From Photobacterium lipolyticum (GTDB taxonomy: Bacteria; Pseudomonadota; Gammaproteobacteria; Enterobacterales; Vibrionaceae), in the NCBI RefSeq assembly GCF_003026475.1, contig NZ_PYMC01000002.1, positions 186,001 to 250,000 on the forward strand: a stretch of DNA of 64,000 nt. The letters run 5' to 3'. Under the pieces are notes generated by a model. The model was not told the origin of the DNA. It did not search any database and worked only from the letters and a program-made list of their open reading frames with translations. Made by a program: the position numbers and the translations under genes. Positions 17,946 to 27,426 of this stretch are shown one piece after another. Within the stretch, counting starts at the first letter, position 1; each line of letters opens with the position of its first letter.

Positions 17946-19289
17946 TTAGCAATATTTCTTCATCACGGTTTGGATCCCTTTTTGATAGAGTACCCAAGCA
18001 GTAATACCAGCAGCAAAATTACCCAGCATGGCGCCAACAAACATGCCTTCGAGCCCCGCAAGGTAAGCGCCCAACCATAGAATTGGCAGAAAGCAGACAA
18101 ATAAACGCAGACCTGAGATCAGTAATGCTCGCATTGGCAGAGACAAGGCATTGCAAATTGATACCATCAACATGCACACACCTAACGGACCGAGACTAAT
18201 TGGTAGCCACGTCAGATGAATTGACAGTACACTGCCGACGCTGACTTCACTGGTCAGTAATTGCGACAGAAAAGGTGATGCAAAAAACAGCATCGTCGCA
18301 ACCAGTAGCTGCCAGATCAAAACAAACTTAACGGCAATACCGACCAGCGCTTTGATTTTATTGATATCACCAGCCCCCAGCAACCTGCCGACCATTGGCG
18401 GCATCGACATGGTAAGTGCCAGGATCACCACAATCGAGAAAAACTCTAATCGCGAGCCCAACGCCCAGGCCGCAACGGTTGCAGCCCCGAACCCAGCCAC
18501 TAACTTCGTCGCAAGCATCGATGACAAAGGCGGTAATAACTGACTGAGCATAGCCGGTGCCATGATATGCCCCAACTCTTTAACAGATGACAAGACATCA
18601 AGCCCTTGCCACTGAAAGCTCATCCAGTGCCGTTTAATGACCAGAGGATATACCACCAGCATACCCGTCGCGAAAGAAAAAATGGTTGCCCATGCCGCCC
18701 CCGTTAACCCCAAATCAAAGGTAAAGATAAACAGTGGATCCAAGGCAATATTCAGCAAACTGGTCACAACCATCATGATGCCAGGCACCATGGTATTACC
18801 ATTCGCTCGGCATAAGCTGTAAGCAAAATAGACCATAGCACCAGTCCATGCACTCCCCAACCACACCGGCCAATAAGCATCAATCACGGGATAAACATTT
18901 CCCGGAGCGCCCAATAAGCTCAGGATCGGTCCGCGCAGCAGCCAGATCACGCAACAAATGAAAAATACACCAACGCCACCTGTGAGTACCACCAATCCGC
19001 CCAGTTGTTTCGCACGTTGCGTTTCATTTGCCCCGAGAACACGGGAGATCAACGATGTCGTCGCAATACCCAAGCCAACCTGCAGGCCAATAACCACCAT
19101 TTGCATCGGCAGGGTAAAACCTTGTGCCGCAAGCGGCAAGATACCAAGCTGACCGATAAAGGCGCTATCAACAAGCTGAAAACTCATTAATGACAATACC
19201 CCAAATAACATCGGCCACGTCATTTTAAACAGATCCCGGGCTAAATCAGGATAAGAAGAGTGAGAAACTGTCGCAGAATGTACAGGCAT
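17946..19289 (-). CDS. MATE family multidrug/Na+ antiporter
   Basis: A 447-residue membrane protein with about twelve hydrophobic helices in two related halves. Family features are WPMLFGVLSLMSFQLVDSAFIGQLG near the start and RANGNTMVPGIMMVVTSLLNIALDPLFIF before the midpoint. MATE proteins export cationic drugs or metabolites in exchange for Na+ or H+. The 26-bp gap to the downstream alpha/beta hydrolase gene suggests a shared transcript. Confidence 0.9.
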   Translation of the reverse strand: MPVHSATVSHSSYPDLARDLFKMTWPMLFGVLSLMSFQLVDSAFIGQLGILPLAAQGFTLPMQMVVIGLQVGLGIATTSLISRVLGANETQRAKQLGGLVVLTGGVGVFFICCVIWLLRGPILSLLGAPGNVYPVIDAYWPVWLGSAWTGAMVYFAYSLCRANGNTMVPGIMMVVTSLLNIALDPLFIFTFDLGLTGAAWATIFSFATGMLVVYPLVIKRHWMSFQWQGLDVLSSVKELGHIMAPAMLSQLLPPLSSMLATKLVAGFGAATVAAWALGSRLEFFSIVVILALTMSMPPMVGRLLGAGDINKIKALVGIAVKFVLIWQLLVATMLFFASPFLSQLLTSEVSVGSVLSIHLTWLPISLGPLGVCMLMVSICNALSLPMRALLISGLRLFVCFLPILWLGAYLAGLEGMFVGAMLGNFAAGITAWVLYQKGIQTVMKKYC

Positions 19290-19695
19290 GATGTTTATGA
19301 CAGACAGTAGATAAATAGGTTAGCTAGTTTACGAGCTTTACTGACGGAGCTAAAGGGAAAAATACTGAACACTGAGAGACCAGGTCACAGGAACGAATTC
19401 ACCGCAATGACAATACGATGATCAGCCTGACCCTCAGTGATAGAAAGTCACCAAGTCAGATGCTAAGGGTATTAGCACCAGTGACTAAAGCCACTCTTTA
19501 CGACTCTTCCGAGGCAATTACGGAGAAAATGGACAAATAATCGGCAAATATACAAAATTAGTGCCCACAGGCTATGATTATTACTCTATAATCTGCCACC
19601 GTATTTTTAGTCAGGCTTATATTACATTCGGTGGTTTAACGACACGTGAATATTGAATGTATGGGAAACTTAGCCGTCTGCTTTAGGAACAAAGA
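19290..19695. other. Divergent intergenic region with rhlE promoter and long leader
   Basis: A perfect TATAAT on the plus strand at 19587-19592 is the best -10 element for the helicase gene and would give a leader of roughly 95-100 nt. No -35 match is convincing. Such leaders are usual for cold-responsive RNA helicases, but no cold-box motif was identified. Nothing else is seen in the stretch. Confidence 0.45.
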
Positions 19696-20988
19696 ATGTC
19701 ATTTTCATCACAAAACTTTTCTCCGGAAATTGTGCGCGCCCTTACTGAATGTGGTTACGAAAAGCTAACCCCCATTCAGAAACAGGCTATCCCACACGCT
19801 CGTCGTGGACATGATATCCTTGCTAATGCACAAACAGGTACAGGTAAAACTGCCGCATTTGCTTTGCCTATTATCCAGCAGATTTGCAACAACCCTAAGC
19901 CACGTAGCCGTTTCAATGTTCGTGCTCTTATCCTCGCTCCGACTCGTGAGCTAGCTGCGCAGATCGCAAAAAACATTGAAGACTACACCAAATATGTTTC
20001 TATCAATGTTGCTGCTATTTACGGCGGCACCAAAATGTCATCTCAAGAGAAAAAGCTGGAGCAAGGCTTAGATATCCTGGTGGCTACCCCAGGCCGTTTA
20101 CTTGAGCACCTGGAACTGAAAAATGTTTCTCTGGCGAACCTGGAATTTCTGGTTTTCGATGAAGCCGACCGTATGTTAGACATGGGCTTTATTACAGACA
20201 TTCGCGCTATCATGAGCGATATTCGCTCCCAGCCTCAGACGATGTTGTTCTCAGCAACCTTCTCTAGCCAGATGAACAAGCTATCAACCGAAATTCTGCG
20301 TAAACCTAAGCGTATCTCTGTTGACCGCGAGAATGCCACCGCTGATACCGTTTCTCATGTTGTTTACCCTGTTGATGAAGATCGCAAGCGCGAGCTGTTA
20401 TCTGAACTTATCGGTAAGAAAAACTGGCAACAAGTGCTGGTTTTCGTGAACTACAAAGAAACAGCAAACATGCTGGTTGAAGAACTCAAACTCGATGGTA
20501 TTAAAACCGTACTGTGTCATGGTGACAAAGCACAGAGTGCCCGTCGTCGTGCCCTGGACGAGTTTAAAGAAGGTAAAGCGCGCGTGATGGTCGCAACAGA
20601 AGTTGCTGCTCGTGGTCTTGATATTCAAGGCCTGCCACATGTGGTGAACTATGATATGCCATTCCTAGCGGAAGACTATGTGCACCGTATTGGCCGCACC
20701 GGTCGTGCTGGTCAAAAAGGTCACGCTGTCTCTTTTGTTAGCCGTGAAGAAGAATTAACCCTGGTACAGGTAGAAACACTGATTGGTCAGCGCATTCACC
20801 GCGTACAGCTTACCGGCTATGAGCCTGCCAGCCGTGATGCGCTGCTACAGAAGATGCAGACCAAATCTGCATTCAAAGATCGCAAAGGTCGTACTAACAA
20901 CCCAACAGATCAATCAGCGGCAGAGCGTCGGGTCAGATTACGCCAGGCGATTAAAAACAAAGCTAAAATCACAACTATGAAGAAATAA
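19696..20988 (+). CDS. rhlE: DEAD-box ATP-dependent RNA helicase, RhlE-like
   Basis: RNA helicase of 430 residues with all conserved motifs: Q motif (LTPIQKQAIP), I (AQTGTGKT), Ia (APTRELAAQ), Ib (TPGRLLE), II (VFDEADRMLDMGF), III (SATF), IV (VLVFVNYKE), V (ATEVAARGLDIQGL) and VI (HRIGRTGRAG). The short C-terminal tail is Lys/Arg-rich, as in RhlE, which acts in rRNA and mRNA remodelling. Assignment to RhlE rather than another DEAD-box group rests on the overall look of the N-terminus and motif II region. Confidence 0.88.
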   Translation: MSFSSQNFSPEIVRALTECGYEKLTPIQKQAIPHARRGHDILANAQTGTGKTAAFALPIIQQICNNPKPRSRFNVRALILAPTRELAAQIAKNIEDYTKYVSINVAAIYGGTKMSSQEKKLEQGLDILVATPGRLLEHLELKNVSLANLEFLVFDEADRMLDMGFITDIRAIMSDIRSQPQTMLFSATFSSQMNKLSTEILRKPKRISVDRENATADTVSHVVYPVDEDRKRELLSELIGKKNWQQVLVFVNYKETANMLVEELKLDGIKTVLCHGDKAQSARRRALDEFKEGKARVMVATEVAARGLDIQGLPHVVNYDMPFLAEDYVHRIGRTGRAGQKGHAVSFVSREEELTLVQVETLIGQRIHRVQLTGYEPASRDALLQKMQTKSAFKDRKGRTNNPTDQSAAERRVRLRQAIKNKAKITTMKK

Positions 20989-21009
20989 TTCAAGTGAAAT
21001 AGCCCAATA

Positions 21010-21073
21010 CTATGTATAACCCATACATAGTAAAATATAACGCTGATTAGCTACTGCTTATCGGCGTTTTTTT
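21010..21073 (+). terminator. Hairpin and rho-independent terminator after the helicase gene
   Basis: A 7-bp perfect hairpin, CTATGTA/TACATAG (21010-21030), precedes a longer stem AACGCTGATTAG/CTTATCGGCGTT (21039-21068) that runs into a T-tract. Confidence 0.85.
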
Positions 21074-21106
21074 GATCAATCGATAGCCAGACCTATCAGG
21101 ATAAAA

Positions 21107-21970
21107 TCAGTTTTGGGTATCGCTCAGATAGCGCTTTAATGCCGCCCCCGGAATAGAACTTTTCGTTGCAACGGCAAATGACGCCCACATTGCGCCCTCC
21201 GCCATCGCATCCGTAATCGATAATGCCTTTAGCAAACCGTTAATTAAGCCAGAAGCAAAGGCATCACCAGCCCCGGTCGTATCTATAACTTCTGCTGGTA
21301 CCGCGGGAACCTTAAACTGCTCATGCTCGGTATAAGCTGTAGCCCCCTTCTCACCATCAGTGATAATGAAATAGCGCAAATGGCTTCCTGCGATTTGTTG
21401 ACCATATTGCCACACTGACAGCTCACGTCCCGCACGCTTGGTACGGCCTGCCATATCAGACTCAGATGAGATCAACACGTGACAAGGCCGAGAGCGCTCA
21501 TCTTTGGCTAACTGGGCGACAACCAGGGTTTTATCCAGTGCCGCTTCAGCCCAGATCTCACCACCTAAAGCCGATGAGTTAATATACAGCGCATCCCAAT
21601 GGGTAAAATCAGGCGCGTTAACCAATTTGAAAACAGGCCGTTCAGGGCGAATAATGGTTCTTTCACCATCAGGCGTCATCATCAAGATTAATTCAGGCGT
21701 CACGACATCATTTCGTTGCAACAGGTGACAATCTAAACCTTGCAAGCTGGCTTCTGCCAATAGCCAGTCTGCGGTTTCATCCCGACCAACCTGGCTGACT
21801 AAAGCCACACGGTGGCCCGCCCATATCAAGCCTAAACCTGTATTGGCCCCCCCACCACCTAATCGTCGACCAGCATCTTTATAATGGTGACGCCCTCCCA
21901 TGATCAACGGTTTATCAAGCTGTAAAACGCGGTCACAATTTAAGTTAGCTAACAGAAGAATATTCGCCAT
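21107..21970 (-). CDS. PfkB family carbohydrate/nucleoside kinase
   Basis: A 287-residue sugar kinase of the ribokinase type. The N-terminal substrate loop has GGRHHYKDAGRRLGGGGANTGLGL, and the C-terminal signature DTTGAGDAFASGLINGLL carries the catalytic Asp and anion hole. I start at the ATG at 21970 (MANILLLANLNCDRV) because an in-frame ATG 20 codons upstream adds a polar tail and has no ribosome site. The sugar is not evident. The upstream gene is separated by a strong hairpin, so it is expressed alone. Confidence 0.82.
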   Translation of the reverse strand: MANILLLANLNCDRVLQLDKPLIMGGRHHYKDAGRRLGGGGANTGLGLIWAGHRVALVSQVGRDETADWLLAEASLQGLDCHLLQRNDVVTPELILMMTPDGERTIIRPERPVFKLVNAPDFTHWDALYINSSALGGEIWAEAALDKTLVVAQLAKDERSRPCHVLISSESDMAGRTKRAGRELSVWQYGQQIAGSHLRYFIITDGEKGATAYTEHEQFKVPAVPAEVIDTTGAGDAFASGLINGLLKALSITDAMAEGAMWASFAVATKSSIPGAALKRYLSDTQN

Positions 21971-22088
21971 AATTACTCGTTTTCCTGCGTTCTCGTCATT
22001 AAAAGGAGCAGGTGCATCCCTAATACCCATCAGTACAATTTTCTGATGAGTCTTAGATTAGATCATGAAAGAGGTAAAAACGCGAGGT

Positions 22089-22122
22089 CGCGCTACCAAT
22101 TCCGGAAAAAATTGGTAGCGCG
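22089..22122. terminator. Strong hairpin terminator after the ketosynthase gene
   Basis: A 13-bp perfect stem (CGCGCTACCAATT with its complement) encloses an 8-nt loop. On the minus strand a T-rich stretch follows a few bases after it. Confidence 0.75.
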
Positions 22123-22153
22123 GTCTTTATATGAGGCAAGAGTTAATTAACGT

Positions 22154-24019
22154 TCAACAATAATCCGCGTATGGATTCTCTTGCGGCAATAGAATTGCCT
22201 GTTCAAACTCAGAAAGACGTAACTCATTTTGTGTCATCGATACCGACGTTTCATCCATTACACTTTCACCAAAATGATAGCGAATGGTTTCATTACCCAG
22301 GCAAGCTTCTTGATCGCAGATCTCGGTACGCGTCTTGATCTCGACATTCCTATCATAATAAGCCGCCAGCGCCTCTGCGCCATGTTTAGCCAGTAACATC
22401 TCAAGACTCTGCGCCGGCGATAACACCAGACCGGTTGCATTATTACCGCCAAAACCTTTAGCATTAAGGATCACCGCTTTATAGTCTTCCCCTTTCTGAC
22501 CCGCAAAAGCATGATCCGTCAGAATATTCAGGTTCGACTGGTGCACATCATCAGCAATATGATCGATGGTTTGAATACCCGGGATCCAGCCATATTGCCA
22601 TACGCCCAACGAAGCAATTAACTGATCGCCCGCAGCAACACTCATCGAGTGACCGACATACGATTTAATCGCAGTAACCGGCCAGTTATCAATGGCAAAG
22701 GTTTTTGCTACTTCATTCAGAATATGGCTCTCGGTAACACGGTTCTGCGGCGTGCCGGTGCCATGCGCCTGAACATAGGTCTGCTTGACGCCTGCTTCAC
22801 CGAGGATCGCTTTCGCCAGGGCTGTCGCTTTAGCAACCGTTACGTAATTACCAACACCCGGCGCTGAGATGGATTTTTTGTTGGCATCAGCATTGATAAA
22901 TACATCAGCGACCGAGCCATATATATTAAGCCCCAGCGTTAAGGCCAGCTCATCATCCATCAGCACCACAAACTGGGCAGATTCTGCCATCGTGAAACCG
23001 GCATTAGAGGAAAATGGGCGACATGCACGGCGGTTATCAACCGTATCGCTATTATCTAACGCTTTTAATTGCTCATCTTCAGCCAACGCACCCATCACAC
23101 GGAAACCTTCCATGATTTCGGCAACAACCGGCGCTTCTGCATTACCCACAATCGCTACTTTAGATTTGCCATACTGAATGTCATACATCCCCTGACGTAA
23201 GTTATACAGGAAGGTTGCACAAGCCCCCATATTTGTACCCGTGGTACCAACGCTGTTAATCACATAACCATTAATAAAATCTGCAGGCATTTCTGCAAAT
23301 GATAAAGCCATCATCTTCGTACTGACACGGCCGCCGGTTAATGGCGCAGCCAGCATACCCGCCAATGATTGATCGTCGATTTGCCCCAGCCCGCTACCGG
23401 CATACACAGACACTTCATCAGGCTTGATATGCTGAAGAACCTCCGACCAATCCACGCCCAGTGAATTCAGGGCATCTGATGCGCCGTAAACGGTCAGCTT
23501 CAGACCTCGGGGGTGGAAACGAGAGTTATACCGTGTACCCGGATCGAAACCGGCAGGGATATTACCGCCGCTGCTTACAGGAAAAGCCACACGATCTTCC
23601 AGCAGCGCATCCAGGTTGCCGTTTACTGTCACGGTCACTTTGCTGCCCTGCTCTTCCACGCTCCAGTTGTCTGGGATCACTGTCGGCAGTTTGGACTTTC
23701 GTAATGTGAACGAAATCTGATCGTTTTCTGAGCTTAATGTGGTTTTGTATTGATATAGCAAGTTCTCAGGATCAAATGAGTCAATTCGACGCACCAACGT
23801 ACCCGCTTTAATCGCTGCGATAATATCTTCACTGACAGCGCCTTCATTGACGTCCGCACCGTTATCCAGCCCCATGCGGCGAGCCAGATCCTGCCAGGTC
23901 ATATTCATCTCATCTGCGGTTAATACATCGGCGACCATACGCTTATAACTGTGAAAGCCTGAACTACGGCCAGCAGCGTTAATGCCACCAAAACCAACGA
24001 TAAGAGGTAACTTAGTCAT
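22154..24019 (-). CDS. fabY: Large stand-alone beta-ketoacyl-ACP synthase, FabY-like
   Basis: Condensing enzyme of the thiolase fold, 621 residues, far longer than FabB, FabF or FabH. The Cys-His-His triad is visible in NMGACATFLYNL, VQAHGTGTPQNR and IKSYVGHSMSVAAGD. The extra ~200 N-terminal residues (MTKLPLIVGFGGINAAGRSS onward) and overall length match FabY of Pseudomonas, which uses acetyl-CoA to start fatty acid synthesis. That assignment is from recall of the family. No ACP or tailoring gene adjoins, so a polyketide pathway is unlikely. It diverges from a GlxA-type regulator 139 bp away. Confidence 0.75.
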   Translation of the reverse strand: MTKLPLIVGFGGINAAGRSSGFHSYKRMVADVLTADEMNMTWQDLARRMGLDNGADVNEGAVSEDIIAAIKAGTLVRRIDSFDPENLLYQYKTTLSSENDQISFTLRKSKLPTVIPDNWSVEEQGSKVTVTVNGNLDALLEDRVAFPVSSGGNIPAGFDPGTRYNSRFHPRGLKLTVYGASDALNSLGVDWSEVLQHIKPDEVSVYAGSGLGQIDDQSLAGMLAAPLTGGRVSTKMMALSFAEMPADFINGYVINSVGTTGTNMGACATFLYNLRQGMYDIQYGKSKVAIVGNAEAPVVAEIMEGFRVMGALAEDEQLKALDNSDTVDNRRACRPFSSNAGFTMAESAQFVVLMDDELALTLGLNIYGSVADVFINADANKKSISAPGVGNYVTVAKATALAKAILGEAGVKQTYVQAHGTGTPQNRVTESHILNEVAKTFAIDNWPVTAIKSYVGHSMSVAAGDQLIASLGVWQYGWIPGIQTIDHIADDVHQSNLNILTDHAFAGQKGEDYKAVILNAKGFGGNNATGLVLSPAQSLEMLLAKHGAEALAAYYDRNVEIKTRTEICDQEACLGNETIRYHFGESVMDETSVSMTQNELRLSEFEQAILLPQENPYADYC

Positions 24020-24158
24020 TCTGAACCTATATCAAACATTGTTTTAAACAGAAGGATATCAACTTATACTGGTTAATCACCTTGCAAATATGCCAAAATC
24101 ACTGCCATTTAGGCCGCTGAGATATTTTGGCATTATTTATATGAATGAGAGTGAATAG

Positions 24159-25139
24159 ATGAAAGTGGGATTTGTCTTATACCATCGTGCTCTGATCACC
24201 GGCGTATCGCTGGCAGCCGAAATGCTGAGCAGCGCCGCAAGTTTACGAGAACGAAAGCAACAACGTGACAACCCTTTTGATATCAAACTGATCGCCCCTT
24301 CTTTGACGTCGCCCAAACTTACCGCAGGGATCAAGCTTCAGCCAGATATGACGTTTGAAGACGAACACATTTTCGATATCGTCGTACTGCCGCCAATGTG
24401 GGGAAATCCGATATCATCGCTCAGTCATAACCCCGAGATCGTTTCCTGGTTAATCAGGCAATACCGGCATGGCGCAAAACTGGTCGCGACCGGCACCGGT
24501 GTCTCCTGGCTGGCTGAAACCGGATTACTGGATAATCAGGTCGCAACAACCCATTGGTACTTTTATGAAAAATTTGCAGCGCGTTATCCCCGTGTACAGC
24601 TGAACCGACAAGCTTCAATTACGGCTGCCAACGGCCTGTTCTGTACCGGCAGTATTAACTCCCAGTCAGAGATGATTTTGTATTTGATCGCAGAAAATTT
24701 CGGTCAAAAAATCGCCAACACCATTGAAACCCATTACGGCCATGAAATTTCGAAATCAGCGCAACAACCCTTCTACCAAATTGGCGGACAGGTGCAGTTT
24801 GATGAATCTATTGCGCTTGCTCAGGACTGGATGAAACGTAATCTGTCGCAACCGATGACTGCCCAAAGTGTTGCAATACAATGCGGGATGCCACTCAGAA
24901 CCTTTAATCGAAAATTCAAAGAACAGATTGGCCAGTCTCCCCATCAATATCTGCAAAAAATAAGAATGGAAACAGCGCAACAGTTATTACGAGATTTTGG
25001 TATGTCGGTACAAGACGTGGCAGAACAAGTCGGCTACAAAGACGCTTATCACTTTTCGACCCGATTTCAACAACAGTTCAGTGTAACCCCAAGCAAGTAC
25101 CGGAAAATGGTCAAAGCCAAGATCTATAATGCAGAGTGA
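24159..25139 (+). CDS. GlxA-type AraC family transcriptional regulator
   Basis: A 326-residue regulator. Residues 1-~190 form a DJ-1/PfpI-like sensor domain (MKVGFVLYHRALITG, FDIVVLPPMWG, ATGTGVSWLAETGLLD). The usual cysteine elbow is replaced here by Gly-Thr-Gly, so a hydrolytic role is unlikely. Residues ~220-320 carry two AraC helix-turn-helix motifs, with QSVAIQCGMPLRTFNRKFKEQIG and VAEQVGYKDAYHFSTRFQQQF. It is transcribed away from the ketosynthase gene and may control it; that is inference from position only. Confidence 0.88.
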   Translation: MKVGFVLYHRALITGVSLAAEMLSSAASLRERKQQRDNPFDIKLIAPSLTSPKLTAGIKLQPDMTFEDEHIFDIVVLPPMWGNPISSLSHNPEIVSWLIRQYRHGAKLVATGTGVSWLAETGLLDNQVATTHWYFYEKFAARYPRVQLNRQASITAANGLFCTGSINSQSEMILYLIAENFGQKIANTIETHYGHEISKSAQQPFYQIGGQVQFDESIALAQDWMKRNLSQPMTAQSVAIQCGMPLRTFNRKFKEQIGQSPHQYLQKIRMETAQQLLRDFGMSVQDVAEQVGYKDAYHFSTRFQQQFSVTPSKYRKMVKAKIYNAE

Positions 25140-25160
25140 TCATGCTAAAGTCAGTAAAAA

Positions 25161-25186
25161 CGCCAGCGAGGGGAAAGTCGCTGGCG
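25161..25186. terminator. Terminator after the GlxA-type regulator
   Basis: A 9-bp perfect stem CGCCAGCGA/TCGCTGGCG with an 8-nt loop, flanked by an A5 run upstream. It lies between convergent genes and can serve both strands. Confidence 0.75.
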
Positions 25187-25248
25187 CTTAATATTTGATT
25201 TTTAATCTGAAGATCCGAGTACCGTTTCATAGTGAGTCGGTACTAACC

Positions 25249-25521
25249 TCAAAATTTGCGGGAGGCGGTGATGTCTTCACATTCACCGTCAATCACGGTG
25301 TGACGATCTGGCATATTGGCTTTGGCATAACCCTTTTGTGAATCTCTCGCTTGTGAATAGCCCGCTTGCGAATAGCCTGCCTGCGCATACGCCACTCTTT
25401 TTTTAATCAATGGTCTGGTTAATAACGCTGCAACTGCAATAAACAGCCCCATAATTGCAGCAAATGACACGGTGAAAAGACCAACTACCAAAGCAATAAA
25501 ACCAGCAATAAGATTTCTCAT
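25249..25521 (-). CDS. Small membrane protein with Tyr/Gln/Ser-rich repeats
   Basis: A 90-residue protein of no recognised family. The first ~36 residues are strongly hydrophobic (one or two helices with FIALVVGLF and IMGLFIAVAALL), then basic residues (RPLIKKR) mark the cytoplasmic side. A short repeat of roughly AGYSQ units follows (AQAGYSQAGYSQARDSQKGY), then an acidic end. The gene begins with ATG after a purine-rich AAAGAGGC. Repeat expansion at DNA level is plausible (AGCCCGCTTGCGAAT-like units on the plus strand near 25340-25385). Function unknown. Confidence 0.6.
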   Translation of the reverse strand: MRNLIAGFIALVVGLFTVSFAAIMGLFIAVAALLTRPLIKKRVAYAQAGYSQAGYSQARDSQKGYAKANMPDRHTVIDGECEDITASRKF

Positions 25522-25692
25522 ATTCGTGCCTCTTTAATTCAATTCAGGCTTTCAGCCTGTAACAGTTCAGTTAATACCCAAACTACTTCAATACAGCATA
25601 TCGCAGAAAGATGAATCAATCATGAACAGAAGCCATATTCTGCATGCTTTTGATTGAGTGCGCCCTTTCAGTGACTCAAATAATTATCGATA

Positions 25693-25742
25693 AAAAAAAC
25701 CGCAGCGGCTTCTGATGTCTGACTTTCAGAATGGCTACGGTA
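25693..25742 (-). terminator. Terminator after the NfeD gene
   Basis: On the minus strand an imperfect stem, CCGTAGCCATTCTG with CAGAAGCCGCTGCGG, runs straight into seven T residues. Confidence 0.7.
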
Positions 25743-25766
25743 TTCAATTAAGCAGTATGTACTCGC

Positions 25767-26237
25767 TTATGGCTGAGAACTGCCCTTCTGTTTTGGCCTT
25801 ATCACCAAGGTAATGCCATCAACGGCAATCACTTCTACCAGCGTACCGGCATCAAGCTCAACATCCGATCGAACTGCCCAGGTGGTATCTCCCAGCTTCA
25901 TCCGGCCCGGGCCGACTGGGACCGGCTGATCCAGTATACATATCTGTCCAACCAGTTGCTCAGTACGCCTATTCAATGTCCGATGTTTATCATCAGCACG
26001 ATCCTGGCGGTGTTGATAACGCCACCATAACCAAGTCGTAAAAAGAGAAAACACCACAAATGTCAGCCATTGAACTGACCAGCCCAGTGGCATGAATGAC
26101 ATAATTAACCCAACCAGAACAGCTGATATACCCAGCCATAGCAAGTAACCGGCAGTTCCTAAAAGTTCAAATGCCAGCAATGCTAAACCGAAAGCCAGCC
26201 AATGCCAGCCATTCATCTGTTCAAGCAATTCAATCAT
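25767..26237 (-). CDS. NfeD family membrane protein (partner of QmcA)
   Basis: A 156-residue protein with about three hydrophobic helices in the first 75 residues and a C-terminal beta-barrel (OB-like) domain (~90-150: [26 protein letters not shown]). This is the short NfeD form that pairs with SPFH proteins; E. coli YbbJ is the counterpart. Its start codon overlaps the qmcA stop by 4 bp (ATGA), so translation is coupled. Confidence 0.88.
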   Translation of the reverse strand: MIELLEQMNGWHWLAFGLALLAFELLGTAGYLLWLGISAVLVGLIMSFMPLGWSVQWLTFVVFSLFTTWLWWRYQHRQDRADDKHRTLNRRTEQLVGQICILDQPVPVGPGRMKLGDTTWAVRSDVELDAGTLVEVIAVDGITLVIRPKQKGSSQP

Positions 26238-27169
26238 GCTTTTGTCCCTTTTGCTGGTTCTGATTTGGAACTCAGTAGTTCAGCAATCCCCGCCACAGAG
26301 CCCATTAAGCCCGTCGCTTCAAGTGGCAACATAATAACTTTGCCATTTTCAGACTGACCAATAGATTTCAATGCATCGGTATAACCCTGTGCAATAAAGT
26401 AATTTATCGCTTTAACATCACCTTGGGCTATCGCCTCAGAAACCATCGTCGTTGCCCTTGCTTCCGCTTCCGCCGCTCGTTCACGGGCTTCTGCCTGAAG
26501 AATCGCCGCCTGCTTGTCGCCTTCTGCTCGTAAAATTTCAGACTGCTTATGGCCTTCAGCCCGAAGAATTTCGCCCTGACGAACCCCTTCCGCTTCCAAA
26601 ATATCGGCACGCTTGTTACGTTCCGCCTTCATTTGCGCATTCATCGCCGCAATAAGATCGGCCGGTGGTTGAACGTCTCGGATCTCAATTCGAGTGACTT
26701 TAACGCCCCAAGAATTAGTCGCCTGATCAACAATTGCTAATAATCGGGTATTAATGGTATCTCGTTGCGACAACATTTCATCCAGCTCCATCGAGCCCAA
26801 TACTGTACGCATATTTGTTAAGGTCAGATTACGAATGGCATGTTCGAGATCATTCACTTCATAGGCAGCTTTTGCCGCATCAATGACTTGAATAAAACAG
26901 ACCGCATCAATGGTCACACTCGCATTATCACGAGAAATAACTTCTTGGGCGGGAATATCGAGTACTCGCTCCATCACACTGATCTTGTTTCCGATCCGAT
27001 CAAAAAACGGCACAATCAGATTTAAACCAGGGTAGATGGTTTTGGTATATCGGCCAAAGCGCTCTACTGTCCAGTTACTGCCCTGAGGAACAGTTTTGAC
27101 ACCTGACGCAATAAAGACAATAACAACAACTATAAGTACGCCGATGGTGATTAACGTATCGTATGGCAT
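26234..27169 (-). CDS. qmcA: SPFH/Band 7 membrane protein QmcA
   Basis: A 311-residue membrane-anchored stomatin-like protein, with one N-terminal helix (~5-22) and a Band 7 domain ([49 protein letters not shown]). A charged helical stretch with repeated EAEG/RAEG units (~190-230) follows, then SIAEL-like C-terminal residues. It aligns with E. coli QmcA end to end. SPFH proteins form ring-shaped membrane microdomains and regulate membrane proteases; the exact role here is not shown. Confidence 0.93.
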   Translation of the reverse strand: MPYDTLITIGVLIVVVIVFIASGVKTVPQGSNWTVERFGRYTKTIYPGLNLIVPFFDRIGNKISVMERVLDIPAQEVISRDNASVTIDAVCFIQVIDAAKAAYEVNDLEHAIRNLTLTNMRTVLGSMELDEMLSQRDTINTRLLAIVDQATNSWGVKVTRIEIRDVQPPADLIAAMNAQMKAERNKRADILEAEGVRQGEILRAEGHKQSEILRAEGDKQAAILQAEARERAAEAEARATTMVSEAIAQGDVKAINYFIAQGYTDALKSIGQSENGKVIMLPLEATGLMGSVAGIAELLSSKSEPAKGTKA

Positions 27170-27426
27170 TTCGTTTCTCCTAGACTAAAACCGAAAAGAG
27201 CAAAAGAGTCGTCAGGATACCGATTTATATGCCGATATTGAATAATTGGTTTGTGCTATCGCTGGATTTGTTAGGTCAGATCAATGAATTAGAGTAATTT
27301 GAATATAACAGGCAAGGTTCACTAGGTCTAGAGGATCACACTCACCAGAACCCGGTCTGTGTATGACGGAAATTTAATTTTTACTCGCCAGCTTCCTAAT
27401 TATCAAACAGACAGAGGTATTTACTG

